From Pelagihabitans sp963760375 (GTDB lineage: Bacteria > Bacteroidota > Bacteroidia > Flavobacteriales > Flavobacteriaceae): 64,000 nucleotides of DNA. The position numbers and the translations under genes were made by a program. Below are positions 8,567-16,573 of the stretch, in pieces (position 1 is the first letter of the stretch; the number at the start of each line of letters is the position of its first letter). Location: contig CAVXCS010000005.1 in assembly GCA_963760375.1 (NCBI GenBank), positions 124,001-188,000 on the forward strand, given 5' to 3'. The notes beneath the pieces are model-generated. The model was not told the origin of the DNA. It did no database searches and saw only the letters and a list, made by a program, of their open reading frames with translations.

Positions 8567-9655
8567 ATGGAAAAGATCAGGAAACTTTTTCCGGTCCTAA
8601 GCCAGAATATCTACACGGATACGGCCACTGCAGGGTTGCTCAGCGAAGATTTGATGGAATGGCGACAGGAACATGATATCGATTATCTCATTGGGGGAAG
8701 CAAGATGAAAATAAAGGCCATGCAGGAACAAATCCCGGAGGTCCGCAAAACCGTTGCGCGTTTTTTTGGATGCAGAAACGAAAACGTGGCCTTGGTGCCC
8801 AACTTTTCGATAGGGATGAACATGTTGTTGGAAGGCCTTGACAAACGCCAACGGGTACTCCTCTTGGAAAACGATTATCCGTCCCTGAACTGGCCTTTCG
8901 AGAGCCGTGGCTTTCCGATTTCCTATGCAAAGATCGATGCAGCACTGGAACAGCACATTTGGGACAAGATAAAATCAGACTCAATCAACGTACTGGCATT
9001 AAGTGTGGTACAATGGTTGAACGGGATCCGAATCGATTTGGATTTTTTGCGTCAGCTCAAAAAAGATTTTCCCGATTTGATCATCATTGCCGACGGCACC
9101 CAGTTTTGTGGGACCACCAATTTTGATTTTGAGGATTCTGGAATCGACATATTGGGCGGTAGTGGCTATAAATGGCTGCTGGCGGGCTACGGCAATGGTT
9201 TTATGTTGTTCAAGGAGGATATTATGGAGCGCTTTTCATTGAAAACGACAGGCTTCAATGCGGCCAATGCCGATATGTCCAAAAAAAATGAAATCAGATT
9301 TTCGAAGCACTTTGAGCCCGGGCATCTCGACACCCTAAATTTTGGCAGCCTTAAATTTTCCCTTGAATTTCTCGAGACATTGGGCAAGGACATGGTCGAA
9401 GCACAGTTGCGGAAACTGTCCGACCATGCGAAAAAGGCATTCACCACTTTGGACTTGTTGGATATTGACGTGACAGGCAGGCAACGGCACAGTACCATTT
9501 TCAACATTGCGGGAGATGATGCCACCTTCCAAAAATTGAGCTCGAACGGGGTGATCTGTGCGCAGCGGGGAAGGGGAATACGCCTAAGTTTTCACTGTTA
9601 CAACACGGAAAACGACGTAGATCAAATTGTAAGAATCTTAAAAACAGGGCAATAG
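8567..9655 (+). CDS. Class V aminotransferase-fold PLP enzyme
   Basis: A 362-residue fold-type I pyridoxal-phosphate enzyme of the cysteine desulfurase/class V aminotransferase family. PLP-binding Asp lies in LIIIADGTQFCG (about residue 176), and the Schiff-base Lys in GGSGYKWLLAGYGNG (about residue 206). The N-terminus (TDTATAGLLSEDLMEW) matches the substrate-side segment of the family. It lacks a clear cysteine-desulfurase active-site cysteine loop, so a sulfur-transfer role is not supported; the substrate cannot be told from sequence. It is divergent from the 2TM-folA pair and 151 bases before the CBM48 gene. Confidence 0.8.
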   Translation: MEKIRKLFPVLSQNIYTDTATAGLLSEDLMEWRQEHDIDYLIGGSKMKIKAMQEQIPEVRKTVARFFGCRNENVALVPNFSIGMNMLLEGLDKRQRVLLLENDYPSLNWPFESRGFPISYAKIDAALEQHIWDKIKSDSINVLALSVVQWLNGIRIDLDFLRQLKKDFPDLIIIADGTQFCGTTNFDFEDSGIDILGGSGYKWLLAGYGNGFMLFKEDIMERFSLKTTGFNAANADMSKKNEIRFSKHFEPGHLDTLNFGSLKFSLEFLETLGKDMVEAQLRKLSDHAKKAFTTLDLLDIDVTGRQRHSTIFNIAGDDATFQKLSSNGVICAQRGRGIRLSFHCYNTENDVDQIVRILKTGQ

Positions 9656-9666
9656 CGTTTATTCAA

Positions 9667-9692
9667 TTGTGAAATTCACAAACCTATTTTTG
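9667..9692 (+). promoter_or_regulatory. Perfect palindrome TTGTGAA-A-TTCACAA next to a -7 box
   Basis: The 15-bp dyad at 9667-9681 is followed three bases later by TATTTTTG (9685-9692), a full match to the -7 consensus. This looks like an operator lying over an upstream promoter for the CBM48 gene. A further TTGTGAA half-site recurs at 9751-9757. The binding protein is unknown. Confidence 0.45.
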
Positions 9693-9750
9693 TTGAACCC
9701 TGTTAAAAGTTACCAAAATATTGACAATATGATAAAACTGACATGAATCA

Positions 9751-9782
9751 TTGTGAATGAGATGTTTATTGTAGTAATTTTG
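9751..9782 (+). promoter_or_regulatory. Promoter of the CBM48 gene
   Basis: TTG at 9751-9753, a 21-base spacer, then TAATTTTG at 9775-9782, a good Bacteroidota -33/-7 pair. Transcription would start about 18 bases before the ATG at 9807. The -33 element is inside the second TTGTGAA half-site. Confidence 0.55.
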
Positions 9783-9806
9783 CGCTGAATTTAAAAATAA
9801 AATATC

Positions 9807-10103
9807 ATGGCAATCGCTAAACAATATCTAAAGTCAAAACCAGTATGTAAGGTTACCTTTACAGTACCTGCAGAAGAAGCAAAAAAAGTAGCCGTTGTAG
9901 GAGACTTCAACAATTGGAACCCTAAAGGCAGCTTGCTTAAGAAACTTAAAAATGGCAACTTCAAAGGAACTTTTGAACTTCCTAAAGAATCCACTTATGA
10001 GTTCAAGTACATCATCGATGGTGATTACGTAAACGAACCTGAGGCCGATCGTTACCAGTGGAACGATTATGCCGGTACCGAGAACGCCGTTTTGGAGCTA
10101 TAA
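9807..10103 (+). CDS. Stand-alone CBM48 / isoamylase early-set domain protein
   Basis: A 98-residue protein consisting almost entirely of one early-set, glycogen-binding-like domain: CKVTFTVPAEEAKKVAVVGD, FNNWNPKG (residues 35-42), then GTFELPKESTYEFKYIIDG and a YQWNDYAGTENAVLEL end. The WN...F.YKF-type pattern is that of CBM48/AMPK-beta glycogen-binding domains, which contact alpha-glucans. No catalytic domain follows. Codons (CCT, GTA, CTT-rich, few rare ones) look like those of a strongly expressed gene and differ from its neighbours. It has its own promoter and terminator, so it is a single-gene unit. Function unknown; a role with storage polysaccharide or as a regulatory subunit is a guess. 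Confidence 0.88.
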   Translation: MAIAKQYLKSKPVCKVTFTVPAEEAKKVAVVGDFNNWNPKGSLLKKLKNGNFKGTFELPKESTYEFKYIIDGDYVNEPEADRYQWNDYAGTENAVLEL

Positions 10104-10126
10104 TCGATTACCGAAAAAAAAATCGA

Positions 10127-10164
10127 AAAGCTGGAAGGTTGTATGACTTTCCGGCTTTTTTATT
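10127..10164 (+). terminator. Rho-independent terminator of the CBM48 gene
   Basis: AAAAGCTGGAA pairs with TTCCGGCTTTT (one G-T pair) around a short loop, followed by a T-rich tail. It lies 24 bases after the stop codon. Confidence 0.85.
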
Positions 10165-10261
10165 TACAAAAGCCTGGAGGGAGGCCAAATTGTGATCCTG
10201 GGTAAGTTTATTTCCGACAAATGGATGTCCCTCGATCTAAGGATAGGGCGTCCTCGGCCCT

Positions 10262-11086
10262 TTAGACGGCCACTGCGCCTTTAATATGGGGATATGGGTC
10301 ATAGTTTTCAAGGCTGAAGTCCTCAAACTTGAATTTGAAGATATCCTTGACCTTGGGATTGAGCACCATTTTTGGCAAAGGCCTGGGTTCCCGGCCCAAT
10401 TGCAACAGCACTTGATCCATATGGTTGTCATAAATATGTGCGTCCCCGAAAGTATGGATGAATTCTCCGGGCTCGTAACCGCAAACTTGAGCCACCATCA
10501 TCGTAAATAGGGCATAGGAGGCGATGTTGAAGGGCACGCCCAAAAAGATATCCGCACTCCTTTGGTACAATTGACAGGATAATTTTCCCTCGGCCACATA
10601 AAATTGAAAAAAGGCATGGCAGGGCGGTAAGGCGGCCTTGGCCTGGGCCACGTTTTCCGAAAAAGACTTTGAACTGTCGGGCAGAACGCTGGGGTTCCAT
10701 GCGGTGACCAGCATGCGTCGACTGTTGGGGTTCTTTTTTAAGGTTTCCACCAGTCCTTCGATTTGGTCGATACCTTCATCGTTCCAGTTCCGCCATTGGT
10801 GCCCGTATACAGGGCCAAGATCGCCATTGGCATCGGCCCATTCATTCCATATGCGTACCCCGTTTTCCTGTAGGTAAGCAATATTGGTATCGCCTTTTAA
10901 GAACCATAGCAGCTCATATACGATCGATTTCAAGTGTAATTTTTTGGTCGTGACCATTGGAAAACCCTTGGCCAAGTCGAAGCGCATTTGATACCCAAAA
11001 ACACTTTTGGTACCCGTGCCGGTACGATCGCCTTTTTGTGTACCGTGCTCCAGAACGTGCTTCAATAAATCGTGGTATTGTTTCAT
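10262..11086 (-). CDS. thyA: Thymidylate synthase
   Basis: Converts dUMP to dTMP using methylene-tetrahydrofolate, producing dihydrofolate. The 274-residue protein has the ThyA pattern: GTKSVFGYQMRFDLAKGFP near the N-terminus, ELLWFLKGDTNIAYL, IWNEWADANGDLGPVYGHQW, the catalytic Cys in LPPCHAFFQFYV (about residue 155), CQLYQRSADIFLGVPFNIAS and HIYDNHMDQ near 222. The length is that of ThyA, not the flavin-dependent ThyX. It is a single minus-strand gene facing the CBM48 gene; folA is nearby on the same strand. Confidence 0.97.
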   Translation of the reverse strand: MKQYHDLLKHVLEHGTQKGDRTGTGTKSVFGYQMRFDLAKGFPMVTTKKLHLKSIVYELLWFLKGDTNIAYLQENGVRIWNEWADANGDLGPVYGHQWRNWNDEGIDQIEGLVETLKKNPNSRRMLVTAWNPSVLPDSSKSFSENVAQAKAALPPCHAFFQFYVAEGKLSCQLYQRSADIFLGVPFNIASYALFTMMVAQVCGYEPGEFIHTFGDAHIYDNHMDQVLLQLGREPRPLPKMVLNPKVKDIFKFKFEDFSLENYDPYPHIKGAVAV

Positions 11087-11263
11087 AAACCGGAAAAATG
11101 CTGCTTATGCGCAGGTATTTGATATTGTGAATAATTTGCTATCGCAGTTTGAACTGAAAACGAAAATAGAGAAAGATGAAAACAAAATGAAAGTTGGATC
11201 CTTCATTTTATTCAAAAATTATCAACGGTGGGCGAATAGTTTTTCAAAAATGACCGGCCCATC

Positions 11264-12700
11264 TCAGCCTAAAATCATACCGGCTATGGTGGCAGAGAGC
11301 AAAGAGGCCAAAGATCCACCTAAAACGGCCTTCATGCCGAACTCTGAGAGGGTCTTCCTTTGTCCCGGGGCGAGTGATCCTATGCCGCCGATCTGTATTC
11401 CGATGGAGGCGAAGTTGGCAAAACCACAAAGCATATAGGTAGCCATGATCACCGATTTATTGAACGTAAAATGTACCGGACTCGAAATTTCCTTTAAGGT
11501 GGCGAGCTGGGTGTAGCCCACAAATTCGCTGGAAGCCAGTTTAATGCCCAATAATTGTCCCATAAGCACTATGTCTTCGGCAGCGACCCCTATCAGCCAC
11601 ATCAGCGGGGCAAACAAGGTGCCGAGCAAGGCCTCCAATGACAATTTATCATAAACGGAGTGTTCGGCGATCCATCCATTGAGGGTAGTCACTTCCCCCA
11701 ACCAGCCAAAAATACCATTGAGCATCGCGATAAAAGCAACAAAAACCAACAACATGGCCCCTACGTTTACGGCCAATTTAAGTCCCTCCGTCGTTCCGTT
11801 CGATATGGCATCCAACAGATTGCTTCCAATTTTCTCATGGGAAACCTGTACATCGGTGTCGATGGACTCGGTTTGTGGATATAGCATTTTCGAAATGATA
11901 ATGGCTCCAGGGGCGGCCATGACCGAGGCGGCGATCAGGTGGCGGGCAAATTCCAACCGCAATTGCTCGTCGTTGCCTCCCAAAAACCCGATATATGCGG
12001 CCAGAACACCACCGGCAACGGTAGACATTCCGCCGATCATGACCAGGAGTATTTCAGATTTGCTCATTTTCTCGAGGTAGGCCTTGATCATTAGGGGGGC
12101 CTCCGTTTGGCCTAGAAAGATATTGCCGGCCACGGAAAGGCTCTCGGCTCCTGAAATGCCCAATGACTTGGTCAGTAACCATGCCAGGCCCTTGACTACT
12201 TTTTGGATCGCCCCCAGGTAAAAAAGCACTGAGGTCAACGCAGAAAAGAAAATGATGGTCGGAAGGATCTGAAAGGCAAAAATGTAGCCGATGTTGGGGT
12301 TTTCAAGGTTCAATAAATTCCCTAAAAGGAAATCGCTTCCGGCCAAGGTGAAGTTTAAAATTTCATTGAATATTTTTCCCAGGAAAGTAAAAATCTGTCG
12401 AATAAAGGGAACGGTCAGGATACCGATGCCCAGGAAAATCTGTATGCCCAATCCAATACCAACGGTGCTCCATTTGATGGCCTTTCGGTTGGCGCTGAAG
12501 AGGAAGGCAATGAGCAGAAGGGCCACCATGCCCAAAATACCGCGCCCCAGACTCTCCATGGAAAATCCGTTATTGGCGACCATTGGGGTAATCGATTGTG
12601 TTTCAAAGGCTGGCCCTAAGGAATCCTGTACAACTTGTTGGGCGGTTAAGGGTAGGGCAAAAAAAAGTACCAGCAGGAAAATCCAAAGTTTGGTAGCCAT
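11264..12700 (-). CDS. CNT-family (NupC-type) nucleoside transporter
   Basis: A 478-residue inner-membrane protein of the concentrative nucleoside transporter family, which imports nucleosides with Na+ or H+. Beyond the usual fold of about 400 residues it has an N-terminal signal-like segment (residues 1-20, ending LTAQQ) and a 30-residue linker. Family motifs are visible: AGNIFLGQTEAPLMIKAYL near residue 193, IGGMSTVAGGVLAAYI near 222 and GFANFASIGIQIGG near 425. About 10 hydrophobic segments can be counted. The neighbouring thyA points to a shared nucleotide theme. It lies 22 bases after the DUF151 gene on the same strand, so co-transcription is likely. Confidence 0.9.
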   Translation of the reverse strand: MATKLWIFLLVLFFALPLTAQQVVQDSLGPAFETQSITPMVANNGFSMESLGRGILGMVALLLIAFLFSANRKAIKWSTVGIGLGIQIFLGIGILTVPFIRQIFTFLGKIFNEILNFTLAGSDFLLGNLLNLENPNIGYIFAFQILPTIIFFSALTSVLFYLGAIQKVVKGLAWLLTKSLGISGAESLSVAGNIFLGQTEAPLMIKAYLEKMSKSEILLVMIGGMSTVAGGVLAAYIGFLGGNDEQLRLEFARHLIAASVMAAPGAIIISKMLYPQTESIDTDVQVSHEKIGSNLLDAISNGTTEGLKLAVNVGAMLLVFVAFIAMLNGIFGWLGEVTTLNGWIAEHSVYDKLSLEALLGTLFAPLMWLIGVAAEDIVLMGQLLGIKLASSEFVGYTQLATLKEISSPVHFTFNKSVIMATYMLCGFANFASIGIQIGGIGSLAPGQRKTLSEFGMKAVLGGSLASLLSATIAGMILG

Positions 12701-12722
12701 AACTTAAGGGGAGGTTGCTGGG

Positions 12723-13355
12723 TTAGTTGCGTTTAGAGATCTCATCCCGTAGTTTGGCCGCTTTTTCATAATCTTCATTCGCAACCGCCTTGTCCAACTC
12801 CTTGTTGAGCTCATCTATGGTGAGCTCGGAATAGCCCTCATTCGTACCTGAATCGATTTCAACCGTTTCCCCTTCCTGTAGAATTTCATCGACCATAATG
12901 CTTTCGTCAGTGTTTTCCTCTTTGTCTTTTTCCTTGGAGGAGAATTTCAGAAAGATTCCGGCCTTGTCCAAAATAGTCTTATAGGTAAAAATCGGGGCAT
13001 TGAACCTTAGGGCCAGTGCAATGGCATCGCTGGTACGCGCATCGATGATCTCTTCAATTTTATCGCGTTCGCAGATAATACTTGAATAAAAAACACCATC
13101 GACCAACTTATGGATGATCACCTGTTTGATGACGATATCGAAACGATCGGCAAAATTTTTGAATAAATCGTGGGTCAGAGGTCTCGGGGGTTTGATTTCC
13201 TTTTCCAAGGCAATGGCTATCGACTGTGCTTCGAAGGCCCCGATCACTATCGGGAGTTTACGGTCCCCATCGACTTCATTTAAAATAAGGGCATAGGCCC
13301 CATTTTGTGTTTGGCTATAGGAAATCCCCTTTATTTTCAACCTTACTAAGCTCAT
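12723..13355 (-). CDS. Bifunctional nuclease (DUF151) with C-terminal UVR motif
   Basis: A 210-residue protein. Residues 1-135 are a DUF151 domain (VRLKIKGISYSQTQNGAYAL, LPIVIGAFEAQSIAIALE, then DARTSDAIALALRFNAPIF), the family of bifunctional nucleases. After an acidic linker rich in Glu and Asp, residues 175-210 form a UvrB/UvrC-type helical hairpin (IDELNKELDKAVANEDYEKA, AAKLRDEI). UVR motifs mediate protein contacts. This two-domain form is common in Bacteroidota. It heads a minus-strand pair with the nucleoside transporter, separated from etfA by a terminator hairpin. Confidence 0.88.
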   Translation of the reverse strand: MSLVRLKIKGISYSQTQNGAYALILNEVDGDRKLPIVIGAFEAQSIAIALEKEIKPPRPLTHDLFKNFADRFDIVIKQVIIHKLVDGVFYSSIICERDKIEEIIDARTSDAIALALRFNAPIFTYKTILDKAGIFLKFSSKEKDKEENTDESIMVDEILQEGETVEIDSGTNEGYSELTIDELNKELDKAVANEDYEKAAKLRDEISKRN

Positions 13356-13365
13356 ATCATTTAAA

Positions 13366-13413
13366 AATACAAAAGCTGTTTAAATAGTTGGGGGTACCAG
13401 ATATTTAAACAGC
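13366..13413 (-). terminator. Terminator hairpin after etfA
   Basis: GCTGTTTAAATA (13375-13386) and TATTTAAACAGC (13402-13413) form a perfect 12-bp stem with a 15-base loop. Read on the minus strand it is followed by TTTTGTATTTTT, so it fits termination of the etfBA transcript before the DUF151 gene. A second small palindrome, CCCCTAGGGG (13413-13422), abuts it. Confidence 0.75.
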
Positions 13414-13439
13414 CCCTAGGGGGTGCAAATTAACAAAAA

Positions 13440-14408
13440 TTAAGCGTTTTGCGCTTTAAATTCCTTTAATTTTTCGGTCAGTTTCGGCACAATTTCAAAG
13501 GCATCGCCTACGATTCCATAATCTGCGGCCTTAAAAAATGGGGCTTCCGGATCGTTATTGATGACCACTTTGGTTTTGGAAGAACTAACGCCGGCAAGGT
13601 GCTGAATGGCGCCTGAAATTCCGATGGCGATGTACAGGTTGCTCGCAACCGGTTTGCCTGTTTGTCCCACATGTTCTCCATGCGGCCTCCAGCCCAAATC
13701 GGAAACCGGCTTGGAACAGGCGGTCGCGGCGCCCAGAACATCGGCCAAATCTTCGATCATGCCCCAATTCTCAGGACCTTTCAATCCCCTACCGCCAGAG
13801 ACCACAATATCGGCATCGGCAATGGTCGCTTTTCCGACCACCTTGTCTATTTCTACCGATTTTGCCATAAAATCGCTTTTCTCCAAAGCCGGTTGAAATG
13901 CTTCGACCTTTACGGTAGTCTGATGCTCTACCAGGCCAAAGGCGTTGTTGGAAATTCCGAGTACTTTGTTTTCGGTATTGATCTGGGTATGGGCAAACCC
14001 CTTGTTGCTGAAAGCCGTTCTTTTAACGATGAAGGGATCGGTGCTTTCAGGCTTTGCCACGATATTGGGGACGTAGCCCGCATTTAAATCGGCCGCCAAG
14101 ATCGGCGCCAAGAACTTGGTATCGGCGCTTGAACTGATCACGACCACCTTAGCACCTTCTTTTTTGGCCGCTTCGGCGATACAATGGGCAAATGCTTTCG
14201 CGTTAAATGTCTTTAACTGGGCATCGTTGACATCATAGATTTTGGTGACCCCATAGGTGCCCAACAGTTCCTTGTCGGTTGCGTTGATGCAAATGGCCGT
14301 GACCGTTGTTCCCAATTGCGTGGCTACCGCATGGGCATAAGAAGCGACCTCGAAGGCGTTTTTTTTGAATTTACCGTTTTCTGATTCCGTATAGACGAGT
14401 ACTGACAT
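13440..14408 (-). CDS. etfA: Electron transfer flavoprotein subunit alpha
   Basis: Subunit alpha (FixB) of ETF, which takes electrons from acyl-CoA dehydrogenases through its FAD. The 322-residue protein has an N-terminal nucleotide-binding-like domain and the C-terminal FAD-binding domain: VSGGRGLKGPENWGMIEDLA near residue 204, then GAATACSKPVSDLGWRPHGE, QTGKPVASNLYIAIGISGA, IQHLAGVSSSKTKVVINNDP and EAPFFKAADYGIVGD. All are canonical. It follows etfB by 60 bases on the minus strand and ends at a strong terminator. Confidence 0.96.
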   Translation of the reverse strand: MSVLVYTESENGKFKKNAFEVASYAHAVATQLGTTVTAICINATDKELLGTYGVTKIYDVNDAQLKTFNAKAFAHCIAEAAKKEGAKVVVISSSADTKFLAPILAADLNAGYVPNIVAKPESTDPFIVKRTAFSNKGFAHTQINTENKVLGISNNAFGLVEHQTTVKVEAFQPALEKSDFMAKSVEIDKVVGKATIADADIVVSGGRGLKGPENWGMIEDLADVLGAATACSKPVSDLGWRPHGEHVGQTGKPVASNLYIAIGISGAIQHLAGVSSSKTKVVINNDPEAPFFKAADYGIVGDAFEIVPKLTEKLKEFKAQNA

Positions 14409-14468
14409 TGTTGTGTTTTTTAAATTTTATTTCCATTTCCATTTGATTCGAAAATCGGACCTGGTTTT

Positions 14469-15209
14469 CTATATTACTTTGGCCTCGTTGTGCAGCAGAT
14501 CCACCAATTCTTCAACCGTTTCGACCAATTTAACACTACCCTTTGGTGCCGGTTTGTCAAATTTGATATCGGTGGTGGCCTGAATACCTGTTATAGGTTC
14601 TACCACGTTCAATTGTTTTTGGCGTGCCATCATGATGCCCCGCATGTTCGGGATCCTCAGGTCGCTTTCCTCGACCAATCCCTTTTGGCCGCCTATGACC
14701 AAAGGAAGGGTCGTGGCTATTTTTTCTTTTCCCCCGTCTATTTCCCTGAGGGCGGTGGCGTTGTTACCTTCAATTTCCAAACCGATGCAGGTATTCACAA
14801 AATTCATATTGAGCATCGTTGCCAGCAGCCCGGGCACCATGCCCCCGTTGTAATCGATTGATTCCCTACCTGCAATGACGAGGTCATATCCCCCTTTTTT
14901 TACGATTTCGGCCAATTGTTGTGCCACATAAAATCCGTCGGTGGGCGCAACATTCACCCGTATGCCTTCATCGGCACCGATGGCAAGTGCCTTGCGCATT
15001 GTGGGTTCAACGGAGGCGTCTCCCACGGTCGCAACATGAACGCTGGCACCTTGTTTTTCCTTGAACCACATGGCCCTGGTGAGCCCAAATTCATCATTCG
15101 GATTGATGACGAATTGAACGCCGTTGGAATCGAATTTGGTATCCCCATCCGTAAAGTTGATTTTGGAAGTGGTATCCGGCACGTTGCTAAGGCAAACCAA
15201 TATCTTCAT
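14469..15209 (-). CDS. etfB: Electron transfer flavoprotein subunit beta
   Basis: Subunit beta (FixA) of ETF, carrying AMP in the dimer. The start is set at ATG 15209 (MKILVCLSNVPDTTSKINF), giving 246 residues; an upstream in-frame ATG (15287) would add 26 unrelated residues. Visible signatures are FVINPNDEFGLTRAMWFKE, VATVGDASVEPTMRKALAIG, DLVIAGRESIDYNGGMVPGL and LPLVIGGQKGLVEESDLRIP. It leads the etfBA operon. The 5' region to the divergent pdhB gene is 279 bases and holds a minus-strand TAAATTTG box at 15355-15362. Confidence 0.96.
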   Translation of the reverse strand: MKILVCLSNVPDTTSKINFTDGDTKFDSNGVQFVINPNDEFGLTRAMWFKEKQGASVHVATVGDASVEPTMRKALAIGADEGIRVNVAPTDGFYVAQQLAEIVKKGGYDLVIAGRESIDYNGGMVPGLLATMLNMNFVNTCIGLEIEGNNATALREIDGGKEKIATTLPLVIGGQKGLVEESDLRIPNMRGIMMARQKQLNVVEPITGIQATTDIKFDKPAPKGSVKLVETVEELVDLLHNEAKVI

Positions 15210-15354
15210 GTTTGTGTTTTTAATGTTATTTCGGTGTTTTTTGGCTCGCACTGCGATGGTCCCCCAATACCCTTTATTCGTTGGCAATGATGGGCAAGGC
15301 GGGCATTGCTGGGCCGATGTATTGTGTTCGCCTATATCGCTCCGCTAAGATACA

Positions 15355-15362
15355 CAAATTTA
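15355..15362 (-). promoter_or_regulatory. -7 box for etfBA
   Basis: On the minus strand these bases read TAAATTTG, a full TAnnTTTG match. It would give a 5' leader of roughly 140 bases before etfB. No clear -33 TTG was found, so this is a weak call. Confidence 0.35.
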
Positions 15363-15440
15363 TATAATTTACTATGCACGCATAATAAAATTTGTCACTT
15401 TTTTTGATTCGAACCAACCCTTAATCAATATATATTTTCC

Positions 15441-15448
15441 TATTTTTG
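15441..15448 (+). promoter_or_regulatory. -7 box for pdhB
   Basis: TATTTTTG, an exact consensus match, 40 bases before the chosen ATG at 15489. No convincing TTG is at the usual spacing. Confidence 0.45.
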
Positions 15449-15488
15449 CTTGCATTTTAACCAATTGAATAAGTTACGCCATACCACT

Positions 15489-16466
15489 ATGAAGACAATA
15501 CAATTTAGGGAAGCCATTGCGGAAGCCATGACAGAGGAAATGCGAAGGGATGAGTCTGTTTACCTGATGGGGGAGGAAGTGGCGGAGTACAATGGCGCCT
15601 ATAAGGCCTCAAAGGGCATGCTCGATGAGTTTGGTCCCAAACGCGTTATCGATACGCCGATCTCGGAATTGGGTTTTGCCGGGGTGGGTGTAGGTTCAAC
15701 GATGACAGGGAATAGACCCATCATAGAATTCATGACCTTTAATTTTGCCCTGGTCGGGATTGACCAGATCATCAATAATGCTGCCAAGATCAGGCAGATG
15801 TCAGGGGGCCAATTTCCATGCCCGATCGTTTTTAGGGGTCCGACCGCTTCTGCAGGCCAATTGGGCGCCACACATTCCCAAGCCTTTGAAAGTTGGTATG
15901 CCAACTGTCCGGGTCTAAAGGTCGTGGTACCCTCAAATCCCGCCGATGCAAAAGGCTTGTTGAAATCGGCCATACGTGATGACGATCCGGTGATTTTTAT
16001 GGAATCGGAACAGATGTACGGTGACAAAGGAGAGGTGCCGGAGGGGGAATATACCATTCCCTTGGGCGTAGCGGATATTCGCAGACAAGGAGGGGATGTG
16101 ACCATCGTTTCCTTCGGAAAGATCATCAAGGAAGCCGACAAAGCTGCAGAGGAATTGGAAAAAGAAGGGATCAGCTGTGAAATCATCGATCTTAGGACCA
16201 TCAAGCCATTGGATTATGAAGCCATCGTTACCTCGGTCAAGAAGACCAACCGTTTGGTGATCTTGGAAGAAGCCTGGCCGTTCGGAAATGTGTCCACGGA
16301 AATAACCTATCACATCCAGGCAAATGCCTTTGATTACCTCGACGCACCGATACAGCGCATCAATACGGCCGACACGCCGGCCCCATATTCACCGGTTTTG
16401 TTGGAGGAATGGTTGCCTAACCATCAGGACGTGATCAAGGCCGTTAAAAAGGTTTTGTACAAATAA
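15489..16466 (+). CDS. pdhB: Pyruvate dehydrogenase E1 component subunit beta
   Basis: Beta subunit of the alpha2beta2 thiamine-diphosphate E1 enzyme that decarboxylates pyruvate and passes the acetyl group to the E2 lipoyl arm. The 325-residue protein shows VYLMGEEVAEYNGAYKASKG, RVIDTPISELGFAGVGVGS, VFRGPTASAGQLGATHSQAF (which binds the pyrimidine side of ThDP), PSNPADAKGLLKSAIRDDDP and the C-terminal IKPLDYEAIV and VILEEAWPFGNVSTEI. The ATG at 15489 follows a 13-codon in-frame extension from 15450 that I leave out. The alpha subunit and E2/E3 genes are not here. A strong terminator follows. Confidence 0.94.
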   Translation: MKTIQFREAIAEAMTEEMRRDESVYLMGEEVAEYNGAYKASKGMLDEFGPKRVIDTPISELGFAGVGVGSTMTGNRPIIEFMTFNFALVGIDQIINNAAKIRQMSGGQFPCPIVFRGPTASAGQLGATHSQAFESWYANCPGLKVVVPSNPADAKGLLKSAIRDDDPVIFMESEQMYGDKGEVPEGEYTIPLGVADIRRQGGDVTIVSFGKIIKEADKAAEELEKEGISCEIIDLRTIKPLDYEAIVTSVKKTNRLVILEEAWPFGNVSTEITYHIQANAFDYLDAPIQRINTADTPAPYSPVLLEEWLPNHQDVIKAVKKVLYK

Positions 16467-16492
16467 GCCGCTTAATCGTGTAAATAATATTT

Positions 16493-16526
16493 ACTTCGCC
16501 GACCAATGGTTGACGAAGTTTTTTTT
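16493..16526 (+). terminator. Rho-independent terminator of pdhB
   Basis: ACTTCG pairs with CGAAGT and an inner CGACC/GGTTG stem closes a three-base loop, followed by eight T. This ends the pdhB transcript. Confidence 0.85.
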
Positions 16527-16573
16527 GCCCCTTTAGGCAGGAAGATCGATGTGCGTTGCACCAAACAGTATTG

